Source: Arthrobacter sp. Y81
Lineage (GTDB): Bacteria > Actinomycetota > Actinomycetes > Actinomycetales > Micrococcaceae
Length of the DNA stretch: 64,000 nt
Direction of reading: 5' to 3'
Assembly: GCF_002929335.1 (NCBI RefSeq)
Contig: NZ_PJIL01000011.1
Coordinates: 101,676-165,675 of the forward strand
How positions within the stretch are numbered: position 1 is the first letter of the stretch; every line of letters starts with the position of its first letter. Positions 41,583 through 49,387 of this stretch are shown piece by piece. The position numbers were made by a program, and so were the translations under genes. The notes below the pieces were generated by a model. That model did not search any database. It saw nothing but the letters and a program-made list of their open reading frames with translations, and had not been told where the DNA came from.

Positions 41583-42518
41583 ATGCTCGACGTCCGGCGG
41601 TTGAGGCTGCTCCGTGAACTGAAGATCCGGGGAACCCTGGCCGAAGTGGCGGACGCCCTCCAGTACAGTCCCTCGTCGGTCTCCCAACAGTTGGCACTGC
41701 TGGAAAAGGAAGCCGGAGTCCAGCTGCTGCGCAAGACTGGACGCCGGGTCCAGCTGACCCCGCAGGCCGAGGTCCTCGTTGCCCACACCGCCCATCTTCT
41801 CGAAACCCTGGAGCAGGCCGAGGCGGACCTGGCGGCCTCGCTGACCACTGTTACAGGCACGGTCCGGATCGCCGTCTTCCAGTCCGCGGCCCTGGCCCTG
41901 ATGCCGGGCACACTCACGCGGATGGCAGCCAGTTACCCCGAGGTCAGGATCGAAATGGTCCAGCGGGAGCCGGAGACTGCGCTGCACGAAACGTGGGCCC
42001 GGGACTTTGACTTGGTCATCGCGGAACAGTATCCCGGCCACGCCGCCCCGCGGTACGCGGAACTGGACCGCGTCCGGCTGACCAGCGATGCCATTCGGCT
42101 GGCCATCCCGGGACCGGACAAGGGCCTTGCGCCCATCAGCTCGCTCGAGGACACGGCGGACCTCGCGTGGGTGATGGAGCCGAGGGGCGCGGCGTCCCGG
42201 CACTGGGCCGAACAGGCCTGCCGGAGCGCCGGCTTTGAACCCGACGTCCGGTATGAAACTGCCGACCTGCAGGCGCAGATCCGGCTGATCGAGTCCGGCA
42301 ACGCCGTCGGCCTGATGCCGGACCTGGTCTGGACCGGACGGGGAACGTCAGCGGAACTGCTGCTCCTGCCGGGCAATCCGCACCGGACCGTGTTCACGTC
42401 CGTACGGCGGTCCAGCGTCAAGCGGCCCGCCATCCTGGCGGCCCGGGAAGTGCTGGCCATAACCGCCGACTCGATTGCTCCGGCGGGGCCGGTCCCGCCG
42501 GAGGCCAAGTCCGCCTGA
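41583..42518 (+). CDS. LysR-family regulator
   Basis: 311 aa. The HTH is MLDVRRLRLLRELKIRGTLAEVADALQYSPSSVSQQLALLEKEAG, an ArgP/IlvY-like opening. An effector domain of about 200 residues follows (GTVRIAVFQSAALALMPG, LIESGNAVGLMPDLV). It is divergent from the permease at 41430, with a 152-bp AT-rich gap suitable for shared operators. Amino-acid-responsive control of the permease is inferred. Confidence 0.9.
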   Translation: MLDVRRLRLLRELKIRGTLAEVADALQYSPSSVSQQLALLEKEAGVQLLRKTGRRVQLTPQAEVLVAHTAHLLETLEQAEADLAASLTTVTGTVRIAVFQSAALALMPGTLTRMAASYPEVRIEMVQREPETALHETWARDFDLVIAEQYPGHAAPRYAELDRVRLTSDAIRLAIPGPDKGLAPISSLEDTADLAWVMEPRGAASRHWAEQACRSAGFEPDVRYETADLQAQIRLIESGNAVGLMPDLVWTGRGTSAELLLLPGNPHRTVFTSVRRSSVKRPAILAAREVLAITADSIAPAGPVPPEAKSA

Positions 42519-42611
42519 TTCTTGGGCATTATCCGAGGTTGCCCACGGATCAGCAGAGGAGTTGCCTACGTCACAGCGCGGAATTACACCGGGCGTTAGA
42601 CTGAACACGTT

Positions 42612-43040
42612 ATGAATCGCACAATATTTAAGTCCAAAATCCACCGGGCCACTGTCACGCATGCCGATCTGCACTACGTCGGGTCGGTCACCGTTGACCT
42701 GGACCTGCTGGAGGCTGCGGACATTCTCCCGGGAGAGCTCGTAGCGATCGTCGACGTCACCAATGGCGCCCGCTTGGAGACGTACACCATCGCCGGGGAG
42801 CGCGGTTCCGGTGTCATCGGCATCAACGGGGCGGCCGCGCACCTGATGCACGAAAATGACATCGTCATCCTGATCACCTATGCCGAGATGACCACGGAAG
42901 AGGCCCGGTCCTACACGCCGAAGGTCGTCCACGTGGACAAGGACAACAAGATAGTCCAGATCGGTAACGACCCCGCCGAAGGCCACACCCGCGGCCTCAT
43001 GCGGCCGCCGTTCGCCCTGAACAACTCCGCCCTGAACTAG
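42612..43040 (+). CDS. panD: Aspartate 1-decarboxylase
   Basis: 142 aa pyruvoyl-dependent enzyme. [24 protein letters not shown] carries Lys9 and the self-cleavage site Gly24-Ser25, and [28 protein letters not shown] follows. It makes beta-alanine for pantothenate. A TAGACT box ends 9 nt before ATG 42612, giving a very short leader. The last ~15 residues are variable in the family. Confidence 0.96.
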   Translation: MNRTIFKSKIHRATVTHADLHYVGSVTVDLDLLEAADILPGELVAIVDVTNGARLETYTIAGERGSGVIGINGAAAHLMHENDIVILITYAEMTTEEARSYTPKVVHVDKDNKIVQIGNDPAEGHTRGLMRPPFALNNSALN

Positions 43041-43174
43041 GCCCGCAGCCAGCCGGGCCGCCCCGGCAGGGCGCGAATCCGGCAAGGCACCCGGCCGGAA
43101 CCCAGCCCGTCCGGATACCGAGATCCTGCCCACACTCCGGCTTCAGGCTGATTAAATCTGATTAGGCTGGGATG

Positions 43175-43249
43175 GTGAACGCTAACCCCTGCCCGCCTGC
43201 CCTGTCAGGGACACTGTCAGGGACACTGTCAGGGACGTCCGGGTGCTAG
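43175..43249 (+). CDS. Possible leaderless 24-residue leader ORF ahead of AEC transporter
   Basis: TAGGCT (43163-43168) is followed after 6 nt by GTG 43175 (in frame with ATG 43172). The frame runs through three 12-bp repeats (43202-43236, CTGTCAGGGACA) encoding LSGT units and ends at TAG 43247-43249, overlapping the GTG start of the AEC gene at 43243 by 7 nt. The overlap would couple translation. Whether a peptide is made is unknown. Confidence 0.45.
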   Translation: MNANPCPPALSGTLSGTLSGTSGC

Positions 43250-44166
43250 GCGTTCTCGCGGGCTTCTTCGTGGTGTGGTGCATCATCCTGGTCGGCATGT
43301 TCGTGGGCCGCCGGAACGTGCTCGGAGAGAACGCCCGTTCCGTGCTCAGCGCACTGACCTTCTTCGTGGCCAGCCCGGCGCTCCTGTTCGAGACGCTCAG
43401 CAAGGCCAAGCTCCACGATGTCTTTGCCGCTCCCCTGCTGGTCACCGCCGTCGGCGCGATGGTCACGGCCGCTGTCTTTTTCGTGATCGTCCGTTTCCTG
43501 CTGAAACGGACCGTGCCCGAATCGCTGATGTCGTCCATGAGCGCGTCACTGGCGAACTCCGCCAACCTGGGCATCCCCATCGCCGTGTATGTCCTCGGCG
43601 ACGCCAGCTACGTGGCGCCGCTGCTGATCTTCCAGCTGGCCTTCTTCACACCGCTCTTCCTGATGGCGCTGGATGCCACCACCAGCGCACACCGCACCAC
43701 GCCCGCCCGCTTCGCACTCATGATCCTCAAGAACCCGATGATCGTGGGCTCCGCGCTGGGCCTAGTGGTGGCGGGAACGGGGTGGCAGGTGCCGGAGCTG
43801 GTCATGCAGCCGATCCACCTGATCGGCGGGGCAGCCATCCCGGCCATGCTGATCGCGTTCGGCATGAGCCTTAACGGCTCCCGGCCGCTGCAGGCAGCCG
43901 CCGGCCGCCGCCTAGACACCCTCCTGGCCAGCGCCTTCAAGCTCGTGATCCACCCGGCCATCGCCTTCGTTTTCGCCCGGATGCTCGGCATGGAAGGGCA
44001 TGCCCTGTTCGCCGTCGTGGTGACGTCCGCACTGCCCACCGCTCAGAACGTGTTCGTGGCGGCCAGCCGCTACCGGACGGGCATCACCGTGGCCAAGGAC
44101 ACCGTCCTCATCACCACGGTCGTGGCCGTCCCGGCCATGATCGGCGTGGCCCTGCTCCTGACCTAG
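43243..44166 (+). CDS. AEC (auxin efflux carrier) family transporter
   Basis: 307 aa with ten predicted helices in two inverted halves. FVASPALLFETLSKAKL and MSASLANSANLGIPIAVYVLGD contain the broken-helix Asn/Pro motifs of the AEC family; ALPTAQNVFVAASRY is the C-terminal counterpart. GTG 43243 is the best start because the first helix begins at once. Its TAG stop shares the CTAG tetranucleotide with the stop of the convergent gene at 44163. The substrate is probably a small organic acid. Confidence 0.85.
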   Translation: MLGVLAGFFVVWCIILVGMFVGRRNVLGENARSVLSALTFFVASPALLFETLSKAKLHDVFAAPLLVTAVGAMVTAAVFFVIVRFLLKRTVPESLMSSMSASLANSANLGIPIAVYVLGDASYVAPLLIFQLAFFTPLFLMALDATTSAHRTTPARFALMILKNPMIVGSALGLVVAGTGWQVPELVMQPIHLIGGAAIPAMLIAFGMSLNGSRPLQAAAGRRLDTLLASAFKLVIHPAIAFVFARMLGMEGHALFAVVVTSALPTAQNVFVAASRYRTGITVAKDTVLITTVVAVPAMIGVALLLT

Positions 44167-46847
44167 TTCTTCTGGTGCTGGTCCAGGAGCCGGGCGCAAC
44201 GGATGAAGCCGAGGTGCGAGTACGCCTGCGGGTGGTTTCCCAGGTGGGTTTCCGTGCCGGGATCGTACTCCTCGGGCAGCAGGCCGGTGGGACCGAACAG
44301 GTTCACCAACTGGTCGAACAGGTCCCACGCCTCCTCGATCCGGCCCACTGCCACGTAGGCCTCAATCAGCCAGGTGGTGCAGATGTGGAAGCCGCCCTCC
44401 AGGCCCGGCAGGCCGTCGTCGTACCTGTACCGGAAAACCGTGGGTCCCACCCGAAGCTCCCGTTCCACAGCGGTGACGGTGTCCAGGAACCGCTGGTCGT
44501 TCACGTCCAGCAGGCCGGACAGGCCGATGTGCAGCACCGCTGCGTCCAGGTCCGGACTGTCGTAAGCCACCGTGTAGGACGCCGCGCCGTCGTCCCAGCC
44601 TTCACGGAGGACTTCCTCGCGGATGGTTGCGGCGGTGGGCGCCCAGGACGGTTCCGGTTCCTTGCCGTGCCGGGCAGCGGTGCGCAGGGCCCGGTCCAGC
44701 GTCACCCAGCACATGACCTTGGTGTACACGTGGTGCCGCGGGGCCCGGCGCGCTTCCCAGATCCCGTGATCGGCCTCATGCCAGCGGGCCATCACCGCGG
44801 ATGCCATCTGGACCATGAGCTCCCAGTGCGAATCCTCCAGCGCGCCCTCGCGTTCGCTCACTGCGGAGATAAGTTCGGCGATTGGGCCGAACACGTCGAG
44901 CTGCACCTGGTGGTCCGCTGCGTTGCCGATCCGGACGGGGCGGGACCCCGCGTAGCCGGGCAGGCTTTCGATGATGGCCTCCGTGGACAGCGGCGCTCCC
45001 GTGACCGAATACAGCGGGTGCAGCCATTCCGGCCCGGGCGCGTTGTCCAGGATCCGCCCCAGCCAGCGGAGGAACCCGTACGCTTCCGTGGTGGAACCCA
45101 GGTCCACCAGGGCGTTGACCGTCATGGAGCCGTCCCGCAGCCAGCAGTAGCGGTAGTCCCAGTTCCGGGTGCCGCCGATTCCTTCCGGCAGTGACGTGGT
45201 GGGCGCGGCGAGCACGGCACCGGTGGGTTCGTGAACCAGCGCGCGGAGCACCAGCGCCGAGCGGCGCACCAGCGATGGTTTGACGCCCGGCAGCGCCAGG
45301 TCCTGGACCCACCGCCGGGAGTGATGGGCGACGGCGGCACGGCGCTCCGTTTCGCCGCTCACCTGGGCGTGGCTCGGATCGGTGTCACCGCAGCGGAGGT
45401 TGAGCACCACGGGCCCGTTCTGCAGGTTGACGTCAGCGGTGGCAGTGGCATGGCGGCCGTCCGAGGTGATGGAAAAACTGACGCCGGGAGCCAGCAGGAT
45501 GATGGGATCGGAGGTGCCCACCACGTGTAGTTCCTCGCCCCGGGCCTCCATGCTGAACGGCGCGTTGGCGTAGTCGGGCCGGGGAGCGAAGACGATCCTT
45601 GCCGCGCCGCTTCCTGACAGCACCCGGACCAGGCTGGTGATCCCGTCCGGGGCCGGTTCGAGGTAGTCGGTCACCGTGACGTCTGCCCAGCGGGTCTCCA
45701 CGATCATGGTGCTGTCCACGTAGCGCTGACCCAGAACCTGGGACGCCTTGACGGGTTCCACCGAGAAGTGGCCGGCGGCGTCGCCGCCCAGGATATGCGC
45801 GAACAGGGACCCGGAGTCCGGCAGCGGGTGGCTCATCCAGCAGACCTTGGCTTCAGGGGTGATCAGGGCCGTGGACGAGCCGTTGCCGATCATGGAGTGG
45901 CGCTCCAGGCCGACGGCGTCCTCCCCGAAGAGCCACGCCCGCCGCAGTTCAAACAGGATGGCCAGGACCCGGGCAAAGGATTCAGGATCCCGCAGCCGGT
46001 GGGCCGCGGCAGTTGGCCCCTCCCCCACCTTGATGCCCATGTCCGGGCCGCGGAGGGTGGCCATGGCAAGTTCGTCGCTGGAGGCATCACCGGCGTACAG
46101 GGCGGCGCTCACTCCCAGGCGGGCACGGAGATGCTCCAGGGCGTCGGCCTTGGACGGTTCCACCACGGAGAGGTCCAGCACGGAACCGTCAACAATGTAG
46201 AACAGGCCGTGGGCGCGGGCGACTGCCTCGGCTTTTTCCAGGACCTTGGCGACGATCGCGGGCGAGGCCGGCCGCGTGTGCACGGACACCGCCACCGGCT
46301 TCCGTTCGATGCTGATCCCCTTGTAGGCGCCGATGGTTTCAACCAGGGCCTGGCTCGCCTGCTGCAGGACGGATTCGGTGGCCAGCGAGAGCCCGTGGGC
46401 GAAGCCCATGTCGAATTCCGCCCCGTGCGAACCCACCAGGTGCACTTCGGCCGGGAGCCGGGACACGGCCGCCAGGTCCCGCAGCGACCTGCCGGAGATG
46501 ACGGCGGCGTGGGTATTGGGCAGGGCGGCCAGGGCCCGGAGGGCGATCGCGGCGCTGCCCAGCGGCAGGGTCTCGGTGGAGATGCCTTCCGCATCACAGA
46601 GGGTGCCGCCGTAATTGCAGGCCACCAGCAGCCCGGGCGTCCGGGCAAGGATCTTGAGTTCAGCGAGCAGGTTCGGTGTGAGGCCGTCATCGGCGGCATC
46701 CGACTGCACAAAGGCGCGGAGCAGGCCGAGCGGCAGGGACCGAGTCAGGAGGGCGGAATCGGCCACGGTCTGGTTGAGCGGAGTAGGCACAGGCGACGTC
46801 CTTCGGATAATCCCCAATGATGCGTGAGAAAGTCCGGCGAGGGACAT
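44163..46847 (-). CDS. Trehalose-phosphatase-like domain fused to GH15 glucoamylase/trehalase
   Basis: 894 aa. Residues ~65-300 follow the trehalose-6-phosphate phosphatase HAD fold (VISGRSLRDLA, VGSHGAEFD, YAGDASSDELAM). Motif I reads CNYGGTL (78-83) instead of DxDGTL: the nucleophile Asp is Asn78 and the second Asp is Gly80. The phosphatase is therefore probably inactive. Residues ~315-890 are GH15 (WDYRYCWLRDGSMTV, EGGFHICTTWLIEAY, EEYDPGTETHLGNHPQAYSHLGFI), as in actinobacterial trehalases. The product should hydrolyse trehalose or an alpha-glucoside, with the HAD domain as sensor or scaffold. Confidence 0.88.
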   Translation of the reverse strand: MSLAGLSHASLGIIRRTSPVPTPLNQTVADSALLTRSLPLGLLRAFVQSDAADDGLTPNLLAELKILARTPGLLVACNYGGTLCDAEGISTETLPLGSAAIALRALAALPNTHAAVISGRSLRDLAAVSRLPAEVHLVGSHGAEFDMGFAHGLSLATESVLQQASQALVETIGAYKGISIERKPVAVSVHTRPASPAIVAKVLEKAEAVARAHGLFYIVDGSVLDLSVVEPSKADALEHLRARLGVSAALYAGDASSDELAMATLRGPDMGIKVGEGPTAAAHRLRDPESFARVLAILFELRRAWLFGEDAVGLERHSMIGNGSSTALITPEAKVCWMSHPLPDSGSLFAHILGGDAAGHFSVEPVKASQVLGQRYVDSTMIVETRWADVTVTDYLEPAPDGITSLVRVLSGSGAARIVFAPRPDYANAPFSMEARGEELHVVGTSDPIILLAPGVSFSITSDGRHATATADVNLQNGPVVLNLRCGDTDPSHAQVSGETERRAAVAHHSRRWVQDLALPGVKPSLVRRSALVLRALVHEPTGAVLAAPTTSLPEGIGGTRNWDYRYCWLRDGSMTVNALVDLGSTTEAYGFLRWLGRILDNAPGPEWLHPLYSVTGAPLSTEAIIESLPGYAGSRPVRIGNAADHQVQLDVFGPIAELISAVSEREGALEDSHWELMVQMASAVMARWHEADHGIWEARRAPRHHVYTKVMCWVTLDRALRTAARHGKEPEPSWAPTAATIREEVLREGWDDGAASYTVAYDSPDLDAAVLHIGLSGLLDVNDQRFLDTVTAVERELRVGPTVFRYRYDDGLPGLEGGFHICTTWLIEAYVAVGRIEEAWDLFDQLVNLFGPTGLLPEEYDPGTETHLGNHPQAYSHLGFIRCARLLDQHQKN

Positions 46848-46923
46848 ACCCCCAAGTTTCCTGTGCCGTCGTTACACCAGAATATCCCTGTCATTGCGGG
46901 AATGTAACGTGTGCGCGCCCTCC

Positions 46924-46968
46924 CTTTGCGGCAGATGGCTTTGAGGCAGAGGGCTTTGCGGCAGATGG
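46924..46968. repeat. Three 15-bp tandem repeats
   Basis: CTTTGCGGCAGATGG, CTTTGAGGCAGAGGG and CTTTGCGGCAGATGG (units 1 and 3 identical) lie just past the phosphatase gene's 3' end and upstream of the GH15 fusion gene. A simple micro-duplication. Confidence 0.85.
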
Positions 46969-46981
46969 CGGCTCCGGGCAG

Positions 46982-48085
46982 CTACCGCCGCGCCCGCTTC
47001 AGCACAACCACGGTGGCGTCGTCGGAAACGTCCCGGCCCGAGGCCAGCTCCAGGACGGCGTCGCAGGCGGCCTGCGCGCTGGCGCTGGCGCTGACAGTGC
47101 CCGCCACCACGGCGGTCAGGACCTCGACGTCAGGGTAGACATCGAGCAGGCCGTCGCTGACCACTGCCAGCGAGTCACCGGGCTCCAGCGAAACCTGGTG
47201 CGCGTCCCACTCCTGGCCCGGCCAGGCTCCGACGGGCGGTCCGCCGGTGAGCAGTCGCGAAGAACTGCCGTCCGCCTTGATGTGCAGCGCCAGTCCGTGG
47301 CCGGCGTCCACATAGTTCAGGATGCCGGTGGAAGCGGTGAGCCGGGCGTGGAAGAGGGTGACGAAGGACGCGGACTGCTCCAGGTCGGCTTCGAGAATCC
47401 GCCCGGCGGACCTGAAGGCCTCGCCCAGCGGCGACCTGTGGGCAACCGAACGCATGACGGCGCGGACGGTGGCCGCGATCAGCGCGGCCCCCATGCCCTT
47501 GCCCATGGCGTCCGCCAGCGTCAGCTGCAGGCCGCCGTCGTTCGGGTACCAGTCGAAGAAGTCGCCGCCGACGTTGCGGGACGGCCGGAACGACCCGGCG
47601 ATGTCGAACCCGTCGAGGGACAGCCCCTCCGCCGGCAGCAGGCTGCGCTGGACCTCGACGGCGCGGCGCAGTTCGTCCTGGACTGCGGCTTCGTGGACGG
47701 CGCTGGCGCGCGGCCGGCGGAACAGGGCGGTGATCCTGGACCCGAGCTCGCGGGGGCTGAAGGGCTTGGTGAGGTAGTCGTCCGCGCCGGTGTCGAGCCC
47801 GGTCAGGCGGTCCAGTTCCTCGCCGCGGGCGGTGATCATCAGGATGTAGGCGTCGGAAAAGCGGCGCAGTTCGCGGCAGACCTCAACGCCGTCGATGTCG
47901 GGCAGGTTCAGGTCCAGTGTCACCAGTTCGGCGCCGTCGCGCCGCATCAGTTCAATGCCGGCCCGCCCCGTTGAGGCGGAGGAAACCTGGAAACCCTGTT
48001 TGGTCAGGATGTGGACCAGCAGGCCGCGGATGTCTTCATCGTCCTCAATGACCAGGGCACGGCGTACGTCCGGCTCAACAGTCAT
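46982..48085 (-). CDS. Response regulator with PP2C/SpoIIE-type phosphatase output
   Basis: 367 aa. Receiver domain at 8-125, with phospho-acceptor D58 in VTLDLNLPDIDG, T near MITARG and K107 in LTKPFSP. A short linker leads to a PP2C-type SpoIIE/RsbU domain (ELRRAVEVQRSLLPAEG, NVGGDFFDWYPNDGG, DAMGKGMGAALIAATVRA, DAGHGLALHI, SDGLLDVYPDVE) with the metal-binding Asps. It probably dephosphorylates an anti-sigma-factor antagonist in a stress circuit. ATG 48085 is chosen because the receiver begins immediately; the upstream extension is unlikely. Confidence 0.9.
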   Translation of the reverse strand: MTVEPDVRRALVIEDDEDIRGLLVHILTKQGFQVSSASTGRAGIELMRRDGAELVTLDLNLPDIDGVEVCRELRRFSDAYILMITARGEELDRLTGLDTGADDYLTKPFSPRELGSRITALFRRPRASAVHEAAVQDELRRAVEVQRSLLPAEGLSLDGFDIAGSFRPSRNVGGDFFDWYPNDGGLQLTLADAMGKGMGAALIAATVRAVMRSVAHRSPLGEAFRSAGRILEADLEQSASFVTLFHARLTASTGILNYVDAGHGLALHIKADGSSSRLLTGGPPVGAWPGQEWDAHQVSLEPGDSLAVVSDGLLDVYPDVEVLTAVVAGTVSASASAQAACDAVLELASGRDVSDDATVVVLKRARR

Positions 48086-48206
48086 GCACTTATTAGACTC
48101 CGTGCGGCTGTTATTGTCACATCCGTATCTTCCGTGACGTTCTGCCACACGGGCCCTGTGCCGCGGCTACGCCGACGGCGGACATCCGCGGCCGGGGAGG
48201 CGGCGC

Positions 48207-49196
48207 CTAGACCCGGGCCATCCCGGCTGCCGCGGCGAGCAGTTCGACAGAGCGCAGGCGGGCCTCTGTTCCGTTGCTCTGGTGGGCCACGATCAGCTCG
48301 TCGGCGTCAGCATGGGCCGTGAACTCGTCGAGGTAGTCCATCACCACATCCGGAGTGCCGATGGCCGAGTACTTCATCATCTGCGCCACGTGCTGGCCCT
48401 GCGGCGAATCGAGGATCATGTCCGCCTCATCGTCGGTAAACACCCTGCCGTTGCCGAAGAACAGGGACACGCGGGCGCGCTTGGTGGCCTGGAACATCTC
48501 CTGCGCCTCGGCGGCTGAATCGGCCGCAATCACATTCACGCCGGCAATCACATGCGGAGCGTCCAGCTGGGCCGAGGGCTTGAATTCGCGGCGATAGGCG
48601 GCCACGGCATCCTGCAGGGCATTGGGTGCGAAGTGCGAGGCGAAGGCGTACGGCAACCCGAGCTGCGCTGCCAGCCGGGCCCCGAAAAGCGAGGACCCCA
48701 GGATGAAGAGCGGCACGTTGGTGCCCTTGCCCGGCGTGGCCTCCACACCCTGGATGCGGGTGGGGCCGGTCAGGTAGCCCTGCAGTTCCAGGACATCCTG
48801 CGGGAAGCTGTCCGCCGACATCGGGTCGCGGCGGAGGGCTCGCATGGTGTTCTGGTCACTGCCCGGCGCACGGCCCAGGCCGAGGTCGATGCGTCCGGGA
48901 TGCAGCGTCTCCAGCGTGCCGAACTGCTCGGCGATGGTCAGCGGTGAGTGGTTGGGCAGCATCACGCCGCCGGCGCCCAGCCTAATGCTGCTGGTGTTGG
49001 CCGCGATGTGGGCGATCAGCACGCTCGTGGCCGAGGAGGCGATGGAGGACATGTTGTGGTGCTCCGCGTACCAGACCCGGCGGTAGCCCAGTTCCTCGGC
49101 CCGCTGTGCCATGGCCACGCTGCCGGCGAAGCTCTCGGCTGCTGTTTGACCCTTCGCGATGGTGGCCAGGTCAAGGATGGAAAGCGGAACAGTCAC
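48207..49196 (-). CDS. LLM-class flavin-dependent oxidoreductase (luciferase-like)
   Basis: 329 aa from GTG 49196. VPLSILDLATIAKGQTAAESF opens the barrel; RVWYAEHHNMSSIASSATSVLIAHIAANTSSIRLGAGGVMLPNHSP is the flavin-site segment and RIDLGLGRAPGSD follows. These are hallmarks of the alkanal-monooxygenase-like group. The longer open frame to 49316 would add a low-complexity extension over a hairpin, so it is rejected. Substrate unknown. Confidence 0.88.
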   Translation of the reverse strand: MTVPLSILDLATIAKGQTAAESFAGSVAMAQRAEELGYRRVWYAEHHNMSSIASSATSVLIAHIAANTSSIRLGAGGVMLPNHSPLTIAEQFGTLETLHPGRIDLGLGRAPGSDQNTMRALRRDPMSADSFPQDVLELQGYLTGPTRIQGVEATPGKGTNVPLFILGSSLFGARLAAQLGLPYAFASHFAPNALQDAVAAYRREFKPSAQLDAPHVIAGVNVIAADSAAEAQEMFQATKRARVSLFFGNGRVFTDDEADMILDSPQGQHVAQMMKYSAIGTPDVVMDYLDEFTAHADADELIVAHQSNGTEARLRSVELLAAAAGMARV

Positions 49197-49314
49197 GGAG
49201 GAGCCGGCCTTTCGTAGCGGAGCTGTGGCGGTCCGTTCCGGTAGCGGAACAGGCACACTGGCGACAACGACGGCGGCGGCCGGGTTATTTCTGGATGTCG
49301 CCGTGGCGCCGGAC

Positions 49315-49356
49315 ACGCAGGGAGGGGCCGCCGTGTCCGGCGACCCCTCCCTGCGT
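49315..49356 (-). terminator. Terminator hairpin of the coiled-coil gene
   Basis: A 13-bp arm ACGCAGGGAGGGG (49315-49327) pairs with 49344-49356, 32 nt after the coiled-coil gene stop. A TTTT run follows on the plus strand only, where no gene leads into it. Confidence 0.65.
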
Positions 49357-49387
49357 TTTAGCTCACCTGTGCTAGTTTCCTACTGCG

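Noticed and set aside
49315..49362. Plus-strand intrinsic terminator with TTTT run
   Set aside because: No plus-strand gene precedes it; the hairpin more likely serves the minus-strand coiled-coil gene.
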